From assembly GCF_019578655.1 (NCBI RefSeq), contig NC_063261.1:22485126-22549125 (forward strand): DNA of 64,000 nucleotides, in the 5' to 3' direction. A program made the translations under genes and the position numbers. The stretch's first letter is position 1. Each line of letters begins with the position of its first letter. The stretch is from Ricinus communis. Lineage: Eukaryota; Streptophyta; Magnoliopsida; Malpighiales; Euphorbiaceae. The notes beneath the pieces were generated by a model. It worked only from the letters and a program-made list of their open reading frames with translations, was not told where the DNA came from and did no database searches. Shown here in pieces: positions 1 through 12,230 of the stretch.

Positions 1-297
1 GTCATCCAAGATACTATAAAACTAGTCTTCATTAAAGTCGGGTACGGAAGTTTCATTCTCAAATCATTTTACTATGCAGCTATTCTACTTTTATTTAATA
101 CAGAATGTAGTGGAAGAAAAGCTTTGGTTATCCCAATATATGCCTAGCGTGTTAGATAAATATATGCGTTAAATTGATTTCTGTATTTTGAACTGTTTTC
201 TTTTGCATGTAGAATATAGAGAAAGAAAGTCATGTTTTCATATTTATTCTGAAGATTATGAATGGCTTAATGAGGAGTTCTTTAATGGACAGGGACC

Positions 298-531
298 ATG
301 GGTTTGTGGACATTACTGGAGGGCTTTCTTCTTCTTGCAAATGCACTAGCAATATTAAATGAAGACCGGTTCCTTGCACCCAGAGGATGGAGCTTCTCTG
401 AGTTTTCAGGAGGTCGGACAAAGTCTTTCAAGGGGCAGCTTATAGGGCTAATATATGCAACCCAGTACATGAGAGTTCCTCTCATGATACTCAATGCTAT
501 TTGCATTGTTGTAAAGCTAGTGTCTGGATGA
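298..531 (+). CDS. Yos1-like / IER3IP1-family ER-Golgi transport protein, 77 aa
   Basis: A complete small reading frame starting MGLWTLLEGF and ending VKLVSG, the length (77 aa) and sequence expected of the Yos1/IER3IP1 family. Family members are small ER/Golgi membrane proteins that act with Yip1/Yif1 in COPII vesicle formation. What is visible: a hydrophobic N-terminal segment (about residues 2-20), a central polar stretch containing NEDRFLAPRGW and a K-S-F-K-G-Q motif, and a second hydrophobic segment near the C-terminus (about residues 58-75), so two membrane spans. The coding region is a single exon. The ATG lies in a favourable context (GGACCATGG). A splice acceptor probably lies just upstream, either after TGCATGTAG (about 211) or after GGACAG (about 293), so the 5' UTR is likely split and its first part lies outside the window. 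It is convergent with the proline transporter. Family assignment is confident; the plant cellular role is known only by family analogy. Confidence 0.93.
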   Translation: MGLWTLLEGFLLLANALAILNEDRFLAPRGWSFSEFSGGRTKSFKGQLIGLIYATQYMRVPLMILNAICIVVKLVSG

Positions 532-626
532 TTCCACGAAGGTACCATATGACCTCTCCATTATATTTATATCTGCCCAATTATTGCCTATGGTTTGTGA
601 ATCGATTTTACGTAAATTGCTAGAGA

Positions 627-632
627 AATAAA
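627..632 (+). terminator. Poly(A) signal candidate of the Yos1-like gene
   Basis: AATAAA about 95 bases after the stop codon, a normal distance for a plant 3' UTR. Motif only; the cleavage site is not determined. Confidence 0.4.
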
Positions 633-2380
633 AATAGGATCTAAGGCAGCCCTTCCCATTTGTAAGTTGTTTGTTAAATCTAACATGTTAAAACATGGAT
701 AGAAACAGACTCCTTTTAATTACTTGTTGACTTGCTGTTGATTGACAAGGATCTTATGGTAGATGAAAGGGTAGTTTCCCTTAATTGTGGAATGCAATTT
801 AGCTGCACAAACCAATATCTAGCATTTGGAAATGGAATTGAGGCCTCCGTAATATGTAGATTTTATCATGTTTCAGCTATGCAGTAGGCCAGCCTTCCTA
901 GAATGATCTCATGTGGAACAAAGTCTAAAACTATGTTATTGAATGAAATGAACCTTCTTCACGCCCCTCTCTCCCAGGTCTGCCCCCCCTTTTATCCAAA
1001 TTAAGCATCTAGAGGTAGGGTGCTTATGGTTTTGTAGTTTATGCTTATGCTGGTGCATTTGTCTGCAACAATGGGTGGGCAGTGATGTACAACGAGTTCA
1101 AATGCAGTTATCACTTGGAAGATCTTTTTCATAGAACATATTAGGTAGGAAGGAAACCTACCATCAGCTAGGATGTAGAGACAGCACCTAACAACTAAAG
1201 GAAAATATGATATCAATAATCATGATATAGCTGCCCAGGAAGTAGCTAAATGGTATTTTTATATCCTTAGTTCCCTGATAAAGTTAAATGATGAAGCCTG
1301 TAGTATTTAGTTCTGCAGCCAGCAGTGGCCAATCTTGGATTGCATTTGCTTCCAACCAAAGAGTAGATTGGCTAGTTTTCCTTTTAATCAAGAGGGCAGT
1401 AAATATATATCTTGTACATCGCATATAATGTATTGTCCTTAGCTTATAAAATTTCTAATATTTTAAAGTTTTCCTCTTCCCCTTTTCTACAATATATCAA
1501 CTTGTATTTATGAATGCATATTTCTCTTTCTTCTAAAGAATGAATTTTGTTTGTGGGATTAATCGATTGTTTTAATAGGTTGCAGGATTATATGGTTGCA
1601 CTGGATAAATAGGAGTCTGCGGATTTGGGAAGGGCAGAAATATGTTGAAAATTAAAGCAAAAACTTCAAACATTATTTTGTATGGTTAGTGGTTTTAAGG
1701 TTGTATCCCTAGCTTTAGAAAATTATAGCTCTGCGGAAGCGAATTTTGTAGATTTGGGGAAAATTTCTTAACCTGATGCTTGTAATCTTCTGTCAGAAGT
1801 TTTGGAAATTGACCTATTATATGACGTTTTATTCCTAGATCATTCCACTATTAATTGAAGCAATGAGAATATAACTTTTCTTATAACTACTGTTTATTGA
1901 AGTGAGGATCATCTCCACTTCCTACCGATATACATAGACTTGATAATGTTTATAAGCAATAAACTTTGCAGCTAATCCAAACTTCACCATTTTGAATATT
2001 GTTTTAGTCCTGTAAGGTATTTTTCTTTTCTTTCTTTTTTCTTAAATTTTGAATACTGTATTGTGTTAGTTCAAGGTTTCTAGGCAGGTGCTGAACTTTC
2101 GAAAATTTGACATTGCTAATCCTTTCTTCAGTTTATGCTAATTATAAAGGTTATGTTGTACCCTAGAGCCTGAACTTTCATGAATGATTCAGCATGAAAA
2201 TAATGATATGACTGTCTCTCTCTGCTTTCATGGTTACCCTGTAAAGTGCAGTTTTTCTTTGTGATAATAGAAACCTAAAAAATGCAATCTATAGGATAAC
2301 AATCAAGTACTACAGCCAATTATTGCAAGAACACTTGCTTTGAATGAAACTTCACAAGTGAAGAAACTGATTGACAAATA
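633..2380. other. Intergenic region between convergent genes
   Basis: No coding region, RNA gene or repeat could be supported here. It is moderately AT-rich and should contain the 3' UTR end of the Yos1-like gene. The only longer open frame (1001-1216, minus, 71 aa) shows no family features. Confidence 0.5.
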
Positions 2381-2387
2381 AACTATT

Positions 2388-2397
2388 TTATTTATTG
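2388..2397 (-). terminator. Poly(A) signal candidate of the proline transporter
   Basis: On the minus strand this reads AATAAATAAA, about 115-125 bases beyond the stop codon of the transporter. Motif only. Confidence 0.4.
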
Positions 2398-2510
2398 TAA
2401 ACTAAAGCCAAATACAAAATGAAATCTAAAAACGTCGTTCAATAATCAGGAATATGTTGGGAATGGGGGATTTTAATTGAATCTCCCATCAATCATCGTT
2501 GTCATCATCA

Positions 2511-5500
2511 TCATAAATCTGCAAAAACATGGTATCTCTTGGAATCTACAGCTATTAGCCTTAGAGCTGCAACTGCTGCTGCAAGAGACGCACAGCCAAA
2601 GAAACACACGTTGAACCAATGCCAAAGCTTTTGCAAATTGGTCAATTTGTTATTCTTTGCCCTCAAGTACATGTGGTTAGCAAGGATAAACGTGAGAGGA
2701 AAGGTACTGATTGCTCCTGTTAGGCTTTCGAAATCTCCTAGGAAGGGCAGAAGAGCTGACACGAGTGTGTTGAAAGCCAGGTAGCCACCTCTTACCCCTA
2801 ATCTAAATGACAAATTGCGAATTGCCAGTGGACTGCCTTTAATCCCAAACTTTGTATCCAAATACTCGTACATAGGACTCGCAAAAATCTGCATGACGCG
2901 CAACTACATTAGTGCAAAGGAATGTAATATCTTGGCAGGCAAGTCACAAAGATCGAAAATAATTAAGAGATTATCAAAAGCTCTAGTGATGATGAAGTAC
3001 ATGTAAAGCAATGACTGATTGCAGGAATGCAGCAAGATTGGCCATTGTCTTCACCCAAATTGGACCGTTGACACTACTAAGCAAATAGGTTGTTGTTGAA
3101 TTTCCATAAGCCCAATAACCAATCCATGTAACGGCAAACAACGGTAAAAGTCCAACTGAGAACTGGAAGTATAGTGCCTTCATCATATTACTAACAACGG
3201 GTTGCCTTATTGTTGCCTGTTGTAAATTAGTCAGCAGCAGATACAAAATTTGAAAACAGAAAAAGAAATGAATACAAATGCAAAGAAACATCAATACTTA
3301 GGATATCCTGTCAAGGTACCCGATCTCTAAACAATTATGTTGGGACACCTCAGTCGTAATCCAACCTACCAAAACATGTTGTATGTGTAGCTCCGAATCA
3401 GGCCATCCTAAATGAATGAAACAGTTTAACATTTAACAGTTATAACTCCTGGGGAAACTAGGGAGGCATGATAAACATTACCCCTATTTGTGCTTGTGTG
3501 TACAGGCATCCCTCAATGATTTATGACCCAGCCCCCAATTATAATTCTGTCAGGCAAACACTGTGGTTGCCAAAGACCATACGTAAAAGCAGAGAACTAT
3601 GAGTGAATCTTAAATCATTATAGCAAAAGCAACCAGCTATAGAGCTATTCAATAATAAGTGGACTTTCTAATATTTCTCTATCTAGACGGCATAAGAGAA
3701 CATGTCTAAACATGTCTAAGTTCATTCAGAACACAGGTGTATTCCAATTTCTTGCATACCTGTATCTCTGGAAGCATTCCTGTGTTAAACGCAAAAACCA
3801 GACTAGCGCCTCCCCCTATTGATGTAAAGATTTTGGCTGTTGACGATCCTGGAATGCTATAATCCCTTGGTGGTGCATTGACACCTTCATTAGCATAGTC
3901 ATTGATGAAATTTCAGCATGATACTATTACTTTCAACCAGCCATGTTAGCAAAAGAAGGGGATAAGAAAGATGCGAATTTCAGAACTAAACATGCCAGAA
4001 ACGAGAGAGGGAGAGTTACACAAATATAAAACTTGGACCAATGATGACATATAAAACTGTGCAAGCAGTAAGAAACTTTTAGGTTTTCTTTTCTGAGTCT
4101 AGAATCTAGTATAGTTAGAGTTATTAAAAACATGAAGTCATATCCACAGCTTAGTTTGAACGACAGGAAGGATAAGAAACTTCACATCATATTGTTCCAT
4201 AGCTTACATGGCTCAGTAATGCAACACCTTACTGAAATTAATAAGATGCTTCCTAAAACATAGTTCCTTATACAATTAAACAAGAATCCATCGGTTTCTC
4301 AGACTACAGTTAAAGAAAATATAGGCAACTGCCTGTGTAGTTGTCACAGATAAAATACCAGAATATATATATGCTTCATGTTTATTAACTTTATTATATA
4401 AACAACTTAAAAAGAACTTTAATGCCAAGATGTTTTTGCATTAGTGGGGGAGGTTGATTACAGCAGAATAGCTGACTGCCAAAATGCTGAAAATTTCACA
4501 GAATGGTAGCCAGCATCTTGAGAAACAAGCTTCCAGGGCTCACTGCATTAAGTATTGGACTATTGGTCATTCAGGGATTTGTCACTTGCTATTTTAGTCC
4601 AAAAGAGATATTGTATAATTAGGGAAAGTATAGTGAAACTGAAGACTCTTGCAAGAATCCTCCAATTCTTCACTGTAAGCAAGTATTTTAAAAAACAAAA
4701 ACAAAAAGAATCATAAAACAAACAAAGGATGCAAAATGAGGTGCATAGAGCTACCAGAATGAATTTCTAAACTGATACTACAATAAAATAATTTAAGTGC
4801 ATTAACTTACCATCTTTAATTGACAGAACAATTGCTACAATGATATATATTAAGCTGAGGACTGTTGAAACTCCCAGCCAAATTCTTAGAGCTGACAAAT
4901 GGGGAGTCGCAATGGCAAACAACGTACATACAAAGCCAGCAATAGCAATGAAGTATGGTAGCTTCATTTCATGGTCATCCCTATAAAGAACATAGACAGC
5001 CTGCATAATCAATGCAATAAATTCAGAAAAAAAAGAAACTGCAAATGACTTGCCATACCATCAATTGAAGGGGCCTCTTAGACTTATTCAGTAGGGTTAT
5101 AACTGATGGAGTAGAAATTTTCCACTTATAACTCCTAACTTCAGTTTGTTTAGTTTGATTGTTAACAATGTAAAATAAAATGACTACTTTATTGCCTATT
5201 GTAAAAAAGAAAAATTATGCAAAATGGCTGCCCTTAAAGGACAGCTAGTTTCCCAAATTGATTGTACCTTAAGAGCCTGACCAGCCAAAATAATGTATCC
5301 AGTATTAATCATGAAAAGATTAACATACTGCAATCCCCATGTAATAGAATAAGCTTTCTTACCTGCAATAAGAAGGTCCCATCAATTATAGACAATCAAA
5401 ATATACTAATGACAACAAGATCAAATAAAGAGAGAACATATAATTCACTATACTTTTTCAGTTTCCTTTCTGCTCATACCGTAAATATATCCTGCAAGAT

Positions 5501-6362
5501 CTCTGTATCTGATATGTCTCTTCCCCCCATACTCGTGGAGCTTGGCAACAAGAGAATTTGCATACAATGATATTGCAGCGGCTAAAACTAAACCAACTAC
5601 ACCAGCTATCCAACCTAGAGGAACCATAATTATCCCAGAATATCCTAGTACATAGGCACTGTTGATACCAGTCGTAAGCACAAAACCGACTTGAAACCAT
5701 GAATCTGTAAATTCCAGAAGAAAATAAACTAATAAGCTCAAGAATAACAGTAACTCAATACCACAAATTACTGTTAAAATATAAAGAGTAACCAGAAACA
5801 TAAACACCTTTTCCCTGTCATTTTTGAAACTGATGAAACATTTTACAAAAGCCCAGAGGAGACAAACCATATCTGAAGAGTACTTTTGTTTTATGGTCTC
5901 TCTTTTCTCCATTTGGTTAGTACCATTTTCAACTATAAACGTCCAAATAGCCAAACAAACTCAAAATATAACAAGAAAGAGTTGAACTTTGTTGTTGAAA
6001 AGGGCAATCAAGAACTGAAATTCCAAACAAAGTAAGATACTTTCAGCATCCAAAATGATCAACAAATGAAGGGCATGCAAAAGCACCATTTTACAAGAAT
6101 CCCAAATCATTAAAGCCATTATATCTTGAAAAGCTAACCCAAAACGACAAGAAATAAGAATATTAAAATCCCAAACCATAATGAAAACTAACTCAACCCA
6201 TTTTTTAAATAAAGAAAAAAAAAAGAATCTTGGAAATTTAAGGAAACAAGGGAACAAACCACTGCTAATCTGATGAGCAGTCTCAGGTATCTGAACAGCT
6301 AGCTTTTCTTCATCATGTACTTTTCCTTGCCAGGAAGAAGAATCATCTCTATCACCATCCAT
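2511..6362 (-). CDS. ProT: Proline/compatible-solute transporter (ProT family), 7 exons, 443 aa
   Basis: Amino acid/auxin permease of the plant ProT group, which imports proline, glycine betaine and GABA with protons, normally at the plasma membrane. Exons in transcription order: 6362-6260, 5704-5480, 5362-5268, 5000-4811, 3884-3760, 3216-3001, 2888-2511. Every junction is GT-AG, phases match, and the sum is 1,332 bases (443 codons plus TGA), the family's usual length. Family hallmarks: ETAHQISS before the first span, [51 protein letters not shown], and the C-terminal YHVFADL. About 11 membrane spans are expected. Start choice: the ATG at 6362 begins [10 protein letters not shown]. The frame stays open upstream to another ATG (6581), but a TATA-like sequence at 6503-6512 lies between them, so that ATG is probably not transcribed. 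The upstream open stretch (poly-Glu, His-Asn repeats) is likely 5' UTR. No disabling change is seen. Confidence 0.95.
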
Positions 6363-6502
6363 TGTCGTTCTCTGCTCTTGATTTTGATTAGGATTATGAT
6401 TATGATTATGATTATCTTCTGCTCCTACCAAGAGAGACACGCTCTCTCCTTCTTCCTCCTCTTCTTCAAGAACTATATTGCTAACAGCAGCCAGGGTGTC
6501 GT

Positions 6503-6512
6503 CTATAAATAG
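6503..6512 (-). promoter_or_regulatory. TATA-like box of the proline transporter gene
   Basis: The minus strand reads CTATTTATAG about 140-150 bases upstream of the chosen start codon, implying a transcription start near 6475. This supports MDGDRDD as the N-terminus. The box reads as a standard TATAAATA on the opposite strand, so its orientation is ambiguous. Confidence 0.4.
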
Positions 6513-6599
6513 AACAGAAATACGGCACTTTCTCTTATTATTCAATAATTGTATACGAAGAGAAAAGAAATAAAATCCCAAGAAATTAATGTCAACAGC

Positions 6600-7440
6600 A
6601 GGAATACAATCAAAAAAAGTTGGCTTTCTTTCTTTTTAAAGAGAAAATGGATTCTTGCGTCACTGATACAGGATTAGATTCTTTAGCGTAATTTTAGTTT
6701 CATGAATCGGATTGGCGGGTGTCAGAGTTGTCAAAGTTGTTGTTTTGATATTGCTGCTGCAGATCTATCAATAACAATTGGATTACTTTCTTTTAGAAAT
6801 TTGGAATTGGTTCGATTTTTATGCTTCGAATTATGTGCCAAAATTAATTGTTAAAAAAAAAAAAAAAACTTATGTGCTGCCAATTTCTTAAGTTCTTGAT
6901 TCTTGAAGGACCCACATGTGTCTGGTTCTTTTCCATTGGCAAAAATATTTTATTTGGATCCACATTTTAGATATTTATGCTATTGAGCCCTCCAAGTTAT
7001 AATTTTATGTTATTTCATGAGTTAATGCTATTGGACTCTTAATTGAAGAGAATAAAATATTAGATCTTAATCTCTTTTATTTTCATAAACAAAGAGGGAA
7101 CTACTGATAAATTCATACCCTCAAAGGCTCAATAACTTGGTATTTGATTCATTTTCAAATTTTTTATAAATTAACATGTATAAATACAAAATAAATATAT
7201 AATTTTATCACATTAATTTATAATAAATTTATTCATCATATATTTCTCTTATTATTTGATTATCAAAAAAATCTCCTGATATGATGGAATATATCAAGTG
7301 TACTTTTTTTTATTATCACTCCATTTATTATTTATAAGAAAAATTAAACTGAGTGAGGATAATTCTTTTGTGATCTGATCTTATAATTTAAAATGTTGTC
7401 AAAGTTAAAAGTTTTGAATTCATTTACTCTTAGGAAGCTA
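6600..7440. other. AT-rich upstream/intergenic DNA
   Basis: Promoter side of the proline transporter and then intergenic DNA. A poly(A) run sits near 6853-6868. No gene or repeat boundary could be supported. Confidence 0.4.
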
Positions 7441-7559
7441 TATATATATTTATATATTGAGATTTAAATTTTTTTTGCTAGTATGTTTAATTTTAACACG
7501 TAAGATTTTTATTTTAATATAATCCTATAATTTTTTCTATTAATCTATTAATTCATAAG

Positions 7560-7860
7560 TTATATTCCTAATTAGACATTAACTCTAATCCTAATAAACA
7601 GTATATTAATTATATTGTAATATTATACTAACTAATAAATAATTTTTTAATAAAATAATAATATTAATTCTACATTAAGAAATGACATATTAATTATATT
7701 AACTAATAAATTATTTTTATAATTAGATAATAATTCTAATTCTAAAAAATAAGCATCTTATATTATATTTGTAATATTATATTTAATAATAAATTACTTT
7801 TAATTCTAAAAAATTAATATTAATTATATTGGTATATTAATTTATATAATATTAAAAAAG
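7560..7860. repeat. Diverged AT-rich tandem repeat, period about 65-85 bp
   Basis: Several imperfect copies of a block containing ATTAATTATATT, an ACTAATAAAT-type stretch and TTAATTCTA follow one another (near 7612, 7690, 7765 and 7825). Copies differ by indels, so the unit is approximate. It lies just inside the possible Helitron 3' end at 8022. Confidence 0.4.
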
Positions 7861-7992
7861 TATATGATTAAATTAATAAAATCTAAAAATTTTAAAAAAT
7901 AAAAAATATCTAAAAATAGTTAATCTGCTATTATTATTTAAAATTTTTATTAAATTTATCAACTTTAATTTTATAATTAAAATAATAATAAT

Positions 7993-8022
7993 AGTTGTGC
8001 AATGCACGAATAAACAACTAAT
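7993..8022 (+). mobile_element. Possible Helitron 3' terminus
   Basis: A short palindrome GTGCA-A-TGCAC (7997-8007) is followed 10 bases later by CTAA directly before a T. This is the arrangement of a plant Helitron 3' end (hairpin, then CTRR, inserted before T). AGTTGT and ACAACT also bracket the palindrome. I could not find a convincing TC-starting 5' end, so this may be a truncated end or a coincidence. Confidence 0.35.
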
Positions 8023-8717
8023 TTTTATAAATAAAAGGTAAATAGCACCAATTTGTATTATGATTTATAGATTACAGATAAAGATTTTATTTTTGGAATT
8101 CACTGCTAGGTTCAATTTCATTTTAATTTAACATAGAAACTAAAGAAAAAAACCCTAAAAATTGAATAAATTAATATATTTCAACCAATCGAAATGTTTG
8201 ATTTATTGTAAATAATGTGATTAAATCAATTTTATACCAAATAAAATGAATCAATCGTATTTTAGTTCTTATAATATAAATCATTATATTAGAATGTTAT
8301 AATATAGTTTATAACAAGAAATAATATCTCTGTTGTTTTGATGCCACGTGTAGTATGTGGGCATTTCCTTTATTTTGAGAGTGATAGTAGAATACTAGTC
8401 ACTAATATGTCTTTCTTCCTTTGCATTGCAACTTGTAAAAGAATAAGAAAGAAAAAAGGAGAGCACCAATGATTAGATGATTCTACCAAGTTTGTATATT
8501 TTAATTAAATTGTAGCAACCTTTTCTCTTAAAAGATTGAGTTTTTAAATTCAAGTCTTCAATTATGCGCCAAATAAATAATTATTTTTATAATGAATTTA
8601 AAAAATAATTATTTTATGTTGTATGACTCTAGTTTCTATTATCATTAGCATGAATCTTTGTTTTCCAGCTAACGCCTAATTATAAAAGAGTGTATGGCAA
8701 TAAAATAATTCATGCCA
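8023..8717. other. AT-rich intergenic DNA
   Basis: No gene, RNA or defined repeat seen. It contains a CACGTG-type G-box (CCACGTGT near 8344) with no gene close enough to assign it to. Confidence 0.35.
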
Positions 8718-8726
8718 TTGTTAAAA
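8718..8726. repeat. Left target-site duplication (9 bp) of MITE 8727-9182
   Basis: TTGTTAAAA, repeated exactly at 9183-9191 on the other side of the element. Confidence 0.75.
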
Positions 8727-9182
8727 GGCTTAATTGCTAAAAAAGAATTATTTATTTTATATTTTTTATCCAATCTAGCATGTATTATTCAAATTTTTAC
8801 ATCAAATTTTAATATTGATTTCGATTTTAACATTCGATGAAATTATCAAAATTTGTTGACGTAGCGTGAACTCCAGACAATAATAAAAAGAAAGAATTAA
8901 GTCAATACTCTCACTATTAAAATATTATCATTTGAGTATATACGATTAATAAATTTTTAAAGTTAAAAAATAATTAATTTATGTATTTAAATGATAATAT
9001 TTTAGTAATAAAGCAAATCAACAACTTTAATGTCAATTCGGTTCTTTAATAACAAGTTAGTAGATTTAATAATAATTTTATTAAATATTAAAATTAAAAT
9101 CATGTTGAAATTAAAAATTTAAAAATTACGTGCTATATTTAATAATAAGTACAAAATTCAGGAGTTTTGTGGCAATTAAGCC
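8727..9182. mobile_element. MULE-type MITE, 456 bp
   Basis: The element begins GGCTTAATTGC and ends with its exact reverse complement GCAATTAAGCC. It is flanked by perfect 9 bp copies of TTGTTAAAA (8718-8726 and 9183-9191). A 9 bp target duplication is the hallmark of Mutator-like elements. Beyond the 11 bp perfect ends, the two halves remain related as a diverged inverted repeat of roughly 130 bases per side, very AT-rich. There is no coding capacity, so it is non-autonomous. Confidence 0.75.
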
Positions 9183-9191
9183 TTGTTAAAA
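9183..9191. repeat. Right target-site duplication of MITE 8727-9182
   Basis: TTGTTAAAA, identical to 8718-8726. Confidence 0.75.
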
Positions 9192-10970
9192 TAAACATAT
9201 GATGGAATTTTTTTCTTCAGATTAATGAGATTTGATTCTAAAATTTATGATCTTAGAAAACAGGTTTGGCATGCATTGAAAATGAAAATGAATGCAAAAT
9301 ATATATATATATATCCTCAAATTACATTTTTTTTATATAGATTATGTATTACTAGTAGATATTACTTTTACTAAAATGGGCCTCCTATAAAATACTTACT
9401 ATTAAAAATCTAAATTCATGATATATTAAATAAGAAAATGGAATTTTATTTTCAAATTGCATTTCAATTTAATTTGGAAGCATTTCAAACTTGCTTTTAG
9501 TATACAGCTGGTTTAAAGTACCAATCTGAAAACAAAGCAAAATATATAGTCAGGATTATTCAAAGAAATATTTTATTCGAATATTCATAATATTATAAAT
9601 TGTTTGCAGATAGTTAAATTAAATTTGGAAATGAGTGGTTTTCTTGTAATACAAAGACTAAACTTTATTTTTTCATTAAATAGTATTTTGCGTGTGATGG
9701 CAATCCATTCTATGAAAATATTAAATTCATGTAATAAGTATTATCATCATCATCATTGTCTTTTTCATTAAAATTTGGACTAACAGACTCTTGCATTTTT
9801 TTATTTATAGAATTGGCATGATATTAATAAATGTTATGCAAGATCAATGACATATAATTAAATTAGATTTCTAACATTTTTATTAAAAGATTGATTTTCC
9901 GTCTGATGTTTACAACTTTATGATGAGCTGCCTGAGTGCCAGTTCTTCAATGGAACAGTCACTAGAAGAAAAAAGCAAAACAAAGAAATTATTGCAAACA
10001 TGAACAAAATATTAATATATGGTGCATTATTGCATAATTTACAAGCTTAAATATTAGTGTTTTCACTTCTTTTTGGTGGGAATCAATCAATCAATCAAGG
10101 AATATTCTTGATTGGAGTCCTCAAGCAAACATATATCCTGAGCTGCATTACTTCTATTGCTACTGCTTAAGTGGAGCAATTAATTAGATTTTGTTCTTAG
10201 CTTTTACGTTTCTTTCCAATCCATGAGGTGCTTAGTGGCTTCAATTTTTCTAATGGAGAGATCTGGTTTTGACCAAATCTTTTCTCAAAGCAAGTTTCTG
10301 AAAATCTTAATATAAGATTGAAGATATTATAAAGGATTAAAGGGTTCCAATTTGTATAAAGCTTGTTAATTAAATTCAATTAATAAGACTCCACATTATG
10401 AGGTTGCTAGTGATTAGGAAGGACATGCAAATTATAATAATAAAACTTCAATTAGTGGGGCAGTAAATCAATTCTCTAAAACAACAAAGAAGACAAATCA
10501 TATACATTATATGCTTAACCATTGGAAAAAGAATTAGTGCAATAGACTTAAATTTAATAGCACCACCTTAAAGTAATAGAAATCACTAAACAATTTATAT
10601 CATTTTGTACAAAAATCAATTTTATTTTTATTTTTCAAGAACAATGAGCAAGTGAAGGACCAATCATTTTATGCTAATGTAATTTCTTTTTTATCTCTCT
10701 TTACATGTATACTTGTTTTTTTAAAAGAAGAAAGCATCAGAAGTTGAATTTCTGTTCTATTTGTATTGCTAGACAGATGTCCAAATAAATGATCAAGTGC
10801 AGATTGTTTTTGATATTTAAAGAGGAATATTGTTGTTGTAGGCAGTTATAGTAGTTTAGAGTAGATTATAATTATTATAATAATAATAATTATTATTATT
10901 ATTATAAATGATGTGTAAATATCATGACTAGGAATAGGTATTCAAGTTATGAAAGATTTATGGGGTCAAA
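9192..10970. other. AT-rich intergenic DNA
   Basis: Nothing coding is recognisable. The 60 aa open frame at 10197-10379 (minus) has no family features. A self-complementary TAA/TTA stretch lies at about 10863-10908 and could form an AT cruciform. Confidence 0.35.
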
Positions 10971-10979
10971 GAAGATCTG

Positions 10980-11270
10980 TCAATAGGGCATGCCAAGCCA
11001 AAAAAATTTCTCAAGTAGGTGGGAGGTCTATGTCACTTGGCTTGTTCATATCCTCTTTTGGGGTGAAAGGGAAACGGCCTTAGATACGGGAAGTGAGCCA
11101 GATGACTTAATAGCAGCTCGGCAATGGCCATTCTTTGGCAGTTTTTCGCCTTTTTCTAACCAAAGCTTGACCCGGAAAACACAGGCTTCCTAAGGAACGA
11201 GTAATTTCATGTTTTGGGCTGAGCCACCCACCAGGCTTCCAACCATAACTTCAACAAAAAATTCTGGCCT
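10980..11270. other. GC-richer islet of unknown origin
   Basis: Base composition is clearly richer in G and C than the flanks. It holds a 67-codon open frame on the plus strand (10990-11193, starting MPSQKNFSSR) that I do not recognise. It could be the remnant of a gene or of a transposon. No hairpin long enough for a microRNA precursor is visible. Confidence 0.25.
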
Positions 11271-12180
11271 AAAATGAAGTCCAGAAATATAGCGAGTGAC
11301 AAAACAATAAGGCAACATTACCAAGAATAAGCAATAGCTTTAGCAACTATGCTGCTAAACTGTTATAGCTAAGCACTAATAAGCTGCATCAGCAGCGTAT
11401 CAAGACAGGACTATATCAGTTGATCAGAGGCGTTCATCCATCAAGCTGTGCACCATTAGATCGAGTTCTCTAGTGATGATCATCAGCTGGAACTCACAAC
11501 ATGTTATATTATCTTGTTGCTATTCTCTTTTTCTTTTTTGTCAGTCAAGATAGAGTAGCTAATAGCATGTAAAGGCTTGCTGGATATGATGCTAACTTAT
11601 ATAAGCTGCATTTCAGAAGTCTTCCTTTCATGAAAGTTTGATTCTTGATCAAACCATGATGAACCCTTTTAGCTAGAATTAAGAGAAATTACTACATTTA
11701 TAGCCATTCATCCACCTCAACGATAAAACAAGTAGTGCTAGATCTCCTGGCAGAGCAGTCATATTGCTCCACTCTGTCAACATGGGATTAAAGGTGCTCT
11801 CTTATGATATAGCTGTTAGAGGGGCTCCTCTTCTGATATGACTGTTAAGCTATTATAGTTTAGGTGTTAAGACCTATCCAACTTTTCTGGCTCAAGAAAG
11901 AAATCCTCGCTGCTTGACCATAGAGAACTCGAAAGAGCTACATTTATCTAACTTATATGATAAGAAATTACTTGTTTACCAAAACATTCAAACAAGATGC
12001 TCCAGAATAAAAAGATATCTACAATAAACTACTAGTTTGAATGCTCCATATATAGGGCACATCAAAGAAAGAAACTGTATTTCAAATAAGATCAGTTAGT
12101 ACAACAAGAACAAGAAGTAACCAACATAATTTCATGACAAACTCCATTCACAACAAGTTCTAAGCACAACTAAGATTCAC
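11271..12180. other. Intergenic DNA and probable 3' UTR of the lectin gene
   Basis: No open reading frame or repeat that I can support. The portion closest to 12230 is probably the lectin 3' UTR (minus strand). Confidence 0.35.
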
Positions 12181-12230
12181 AATACAAGTACATATATTAC
12201 GCAACAAATACAAACATTACAAAACAAACT

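Noticed and set aside
5448..5954. 168-codon minus-strand frame read as a separate protein
   Set aside because: It is exon 2 of the proline transporter plus read-through into the flanking introns.
6363..6581. Upstream ATG (6581) as transporter start
   Set aside because: It would precede the TATA-like box and add a Glu/His/Asn repeat tract not found in the ProT family. MDGDRDD at 6362 fits the family length.
11220..11250. miR166-like motif ACCAGGCTTC
   Set aside because: Only about 10 bases match and there is no complementary arm nearby.
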